A DNA stretch of 15,336 nucleotides from DASSCW01 sp036556695 (GTDB lineage Bacteria > Chloroflexota > Limnocylindria > QHBO01), in assembly GCA_036556695.1 (NCBI GenBank), contig DATBIY010000098.1, positions 1 through 15,336 on the forward strand, written 5' to 3'. A program made the translations under genes and the position numbers. The notes below the pieces were generated by a model. It made no database searches. It was not told the DNA's origin and worked only from the letters and a program-made list of their open reading frames with translations. Positions 13,451 through 15,336 of this stretch are shown in pieces (the first letter of the stretch is position 1; each line of letters begins with the position of its first letter).

Positions 13451-14410
13451 TTAGGCTACGGCTCCCGCGAGCCGGGTGAGCAGCTCCTCCTTCATGCCCT
13501 GCGCGTCGATCGCCACCGCCACCTCCGCCGCCGGCCGATCATCGCGGTCGTCGACGCGGTACAGGCTGCCGGCCACGTAGGGATCGGCTCCGGTGTCGAC
13601 TGCCAGCCGCTCCGCCACGGTCTCGGTCACCAGGTCGGGGCGCAGCAGTGCGCCGATCAGCGTCACCGGATCGTGGAGGTAGCAGCCTTCGATGCCATCC
13701 GCCTCGCGGTGGAAGGCGACGTAGAAGCGCACCGCGTCGCGGACCACGCCGGCCAGGTGCGTCTCGGGCAGCGCGCGCAGGTCGTCCATGGTGAACACCG
13801 CGTCCTGGGTGGCGTCCAGCGGGAAGATGCGGCTGATGCCTCCACGGCGCAGGCAGGTCTCGGCCGCCTCCGGGTCGACGCAGGCGTTCCATTCGCCGGT
13901 GTCGGTGGTGTTGCCCCGCTCCTCGAGGGTGCCGCCCATCCAGATCACCTGCCGCGTGCCGGCCGCCAGGTCGACGCCGTTGAGCATGGCCGACGCCAGG
14001 TTGGTCAGCGGACCCAGCGCGACGACGGTCATCTCGCCGGGATGGCGCTTGACGTGCGCCCCCAGATAGCGCGGCGCCGGGATGGGCGTGTACTCGGTGC
14101 TCCCCAGCTTGCGATCTTCGCCCCGCAGCTCGACGTAGCCGGTGCCGGTGGGTCCGTGGGTCTCAGGTGCGGTGCGCAGCCGCCGCTGCAGCGGGCGCGC
14201 GGCGCCGATGCTGACCGGCACGTCGGCGCGGCCCAGCATCTGCAGCAGCTTGCCGGTGTTGCGCGCCACGTGGTGGATCTCGACGTTGCCCGCAACGCAG
14301 GTCACGCCCCGCAGGTTCAGCTCGGGCGCGGTGGCGGCAATCAGCAGCGCAACCATGTCGTCGATGCCGGTGTCGACGTCCAGGATCAGCGGCAGCCGCT
14401 CGCTTTCCAT
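13451..14410 (-). CDS. Nucleoside hydrolase (inosine-uridine preferring family)
   Basis: The 319-residue enzyme would hydrolyse the N-glycosidic bond of a nucleoside to free base and ribose. The calcium-binding aspartate cluster DVDTGIDD is at 11-18. The ribose-contacting segment is GNTTDTGEWN (167-176), with N168, E173 and N175 in the positions of N160, E166 and N168 of the Crithidia enzyme. The HDP motif (H246, D247) supplies the last metal ligand and the His seen in inosine-uridine hydrolases. Length is normal. In-frame ATGs lie at 14443 and 14419, but TAGGAT at 14423-14418 is 7 bases before the ATG at 14410, matching the leaderless pattern. It is followed directly by a complete ECF transporter, so its substrate or product is probably what that transporter imports. 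Confidence 0.88.
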   Translation of the reverse strand: MESERLPLILDVDTGIDDMVALLIAATAPELNLRGVTCVAGNVEIHHVARNTGKLLQMLGRADVPVSIGAARPLQRRLRTAPETHGPTGTGYVELRGEDRKLGSTEYTPIPAPRYLGAHVKRHPGEMTVVALGPLTNLASAMLNGVDLAAGTRQVIWMGGTLEERGNTTDTGEWNACVDPEAAETCLRRGGISRIFPLDATQDAVFTMDDLRALPETHLAGVVRDAVRFYVAFHREADGIEGCYLHDPVTLIGALLRPDLVTETVAERLAVDTGADPYVAGSLYRVDDRDDRPAAEVAVAIDAQGMKEELLTRLAGAVA

Positions 14411-14417
14411 CGGCTGC

Positions 14418-14423
14418 ATCCTA
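14418..14423 (-). promoter_or_regulatory. Putative -10 hexamer (TAGGAT) of the nucleoside hydrolase-ECF operon
   Basis: TAGGAT is 7 bases before the ATG at 14410. Its first three bases are the TAG stop codon of the upstream HMG-CoA lyase-like gene. If real, it lets the nucleoside hydrolase and transporter be transcribed separately from that gene. Confidence 0.5.
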
Positions 14424-15326
14424 CCCCGGCCATCCGCCGGCACGCCCCAGCTTGCTCATCGGCTCCGGCCTGCCCAGCGCCTGGCCGATGAACCGTCCCG
14501 CCTCCAGGACCGCGTCCAGGTCCACGCCGTGGCGCATGCCCTGCCGGTCGAGCAGATAGACCAGGTCCTCGGTGGCCAGGTTGCCGGCCGCGCCGGGGGC
14601 GAACGGCGAGCCGCCGGTTCCACCGGTCGAGGCGTCAAAGGCGGTGACGCCGCGCTCGAGCGCGGCCATGACGTTGGCCAGTGCCGTGCCGCGCGTGTCG
14701 TGGAAGTGCAGCGCCACCACTTCGGAGCCGATACCGGCGGCGCGCAGGGCGCCGAGCACCCGCTCGACGTCCGCGGGAGCGGCCATTCCCACGGTGTCGC
14801 TGACGGACAGCTCGTCCACGCCCATCGCCAGCAGCCGCTCGCTGACGCTCACCACGGCCGCCGGATCAACCTCGCCCTCGTACGGGCAGCCGAAGGCGGT
14901 GCTCACGTACGCGCGCAGCCACCAGCCGCGCTGCCGCGCCTCGGCAGCAATCGGCGCGAAGGCGGCCAACGACTCCTCGATGCCCATGTTGATGTTGTGG
15001 CGCACGTACGACTCGGTGGCCGCGGTGAACAGGCACGCGGCGTCGACGTTCGCGGCGATGGCCCGCTCCAGGCCGCGCGCGTTCGGCACCAGCACCGGGT
15101 AGCGCACCCCCGGCCACCGGTCGAGGTCGGTCATCAGCTCGTCGGCGTCGGCCAGCTGCGGGATGGCGCGCGGGCTCACGAACGAGGTGGCCTCGATCTC
15201 CCGCAGCCCGGCCGTGGCAAGCAGGTGGATGAAGCGCAGCTTGTCGGGCGTGGCCACCACCCTGCCCTCGGCCTGCAGGCCGTCTCGTGGCCCGACCTCG
15301 TAGATGCGCACGTCGACGGCGGTCAC
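14421..15326 (-). CDS. Hydroxymethylglutaryl-CoA lyase family protein
   Basis: The visible 301 residues form an HMG-CoA lyase-type TIM barrel of the DRE-TIM metallolyase superfamily: GPRDGLQ at 12-18 with R14 and metal ligand D15, EIEATSFVSPRAIPQLADAD from 43, the metal histidines in HFHDTRG (H207, H209), and GNLATEDLVYLL with N249. HMG-CoA lyase splits HMG-CoA into acetyl-CoA and acetoacetate at the end of leucine breakdown. The catalytic cysteine of the glycine-rich loop (GGCPYA, Cys266 in the human enzyme) is Ser240 here (GGSPFA), so activity on HMG-CoA is uncertain. The GTG at 15326 is plausible, but the frame is open to the window edge and the start may lie outside. The stop is 10 bases from the nucleoside hydrolase start. 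Confidence 0.83.
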   Translation of the reverse strand: MTAVDVRIYEVGPRDGLQAEGRVVATPDKLRFIHLLATAGLREIEATSFVSPRAIPQLADADELMTDLDRWPGVRYPVLVPNARGLERAIAANVDAACLFTAATESYVRHNINMGIEESLAAFAPIAAEARQRGWWLRAYVSTAFGCPYEGEVDPAAVVSVSERLLAMGVDELSVSDTVGMAAPADVERVLGALRAAGIGSEVVALHFHDTRGTALANVMAALERGVTAFDASTGGTGGSPFAPGAAGNLATEDLVYLLDRQGMRHGVDLDAVLEAGRFIGQALGRPEPMSKLGRAGGWPG

Positions 15327-15336
15327 GGGCCGATTC

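Noticed and set aside
13319..14491. Plus-strand open frame of 390 codons opposite the nucleoside hydrolase
   Set aside because: It is the antisense shadow of a gene with clear catalytic motifs and has no recognisable domain or start signal.
1..15336. CRISPR array, tRNA or rRNA gene, insertion sequence or phage module
   Set aside because: I saw no regularly spaced repeats, no cloverleaf or rRNA-like stretch, and no transposase, integrase or phage protein in any frame.

Overview
The window is G+C-rich, gene-dense bacterial chromosome. It holds 16 protein genes (two touch a window edge), with no RNA gene, CRISPR array, insertion sequence or phage gene. High G+C, common GTG starts, very short or overlapping gene junctions and many apparently leaderless promoters suggest a G+C-rich environmental bacterium. 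A Chloroflexota lineage or an actinobacterial relative is my inference; no marker gene here settles it.

Left part (1-5976), genes on alternating strands. A fumarylacetoacetase-like hydrolase (minus) is followed by a truncated downstream gene at the left edge. Divergent from it is a luciferase-like flavin monooxygenase. Then come a 230-base spacer with several dyad and direct repeats, a cupin-class III nucleotide cyclase fusion, 4-hydroxyphenylpyruvate dioxygenase (minus), a HAD-family hydrolase and a DeoD-type purine nucleoside phosphorylase (minus). The dioxygenase and the fumarylacetoacetase-like hydrolase are the first and last dedicated steps of the homogentisate route of tyrosine breakdown. 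Homogentisate dioxygenase is not in the window.

Middle part (5977-9862). An exported PhoX/DUF839-like protein of visibly lower G+C ends at a strong hairpin. It is followed by an inositol-monophosphatase family enzyme, a CoA-type Nudix hydrolase (minus) and a 150-residue protein of unknown function. The last gene shares start-codon bases with the Nudix gene and stop-codon bases with the next operon.

Right part (9859-15336), one minus-strand cluster: HMG-CoA lyase family protein, nucleoside hydrolase, then a complete ECF transporter (S component, T component, two ATPases) packed with 4-base overlaps and gaps of 11 and 25 bases. The nucleoside hydrolase next to a full ECF transporter suggests uptake and cleavage of a nucleoside or nucleoside-like vitamin. 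The transporter is unusual in three ways. Its S component is nearly twice the usual length. Its T gene has no ATG, GTG or TTG before its conserved N-terminus. Its two ATPases together form one canonical and one degenerate ATP site.

A recurring signal is a TAnnnT hexamer ending 7 bases before the start codon (five genes) or 9 bases before it (two genes), with no clear Shine-Dalgarno or -35. I read these as leaderless promoters and used them to choose several starts.
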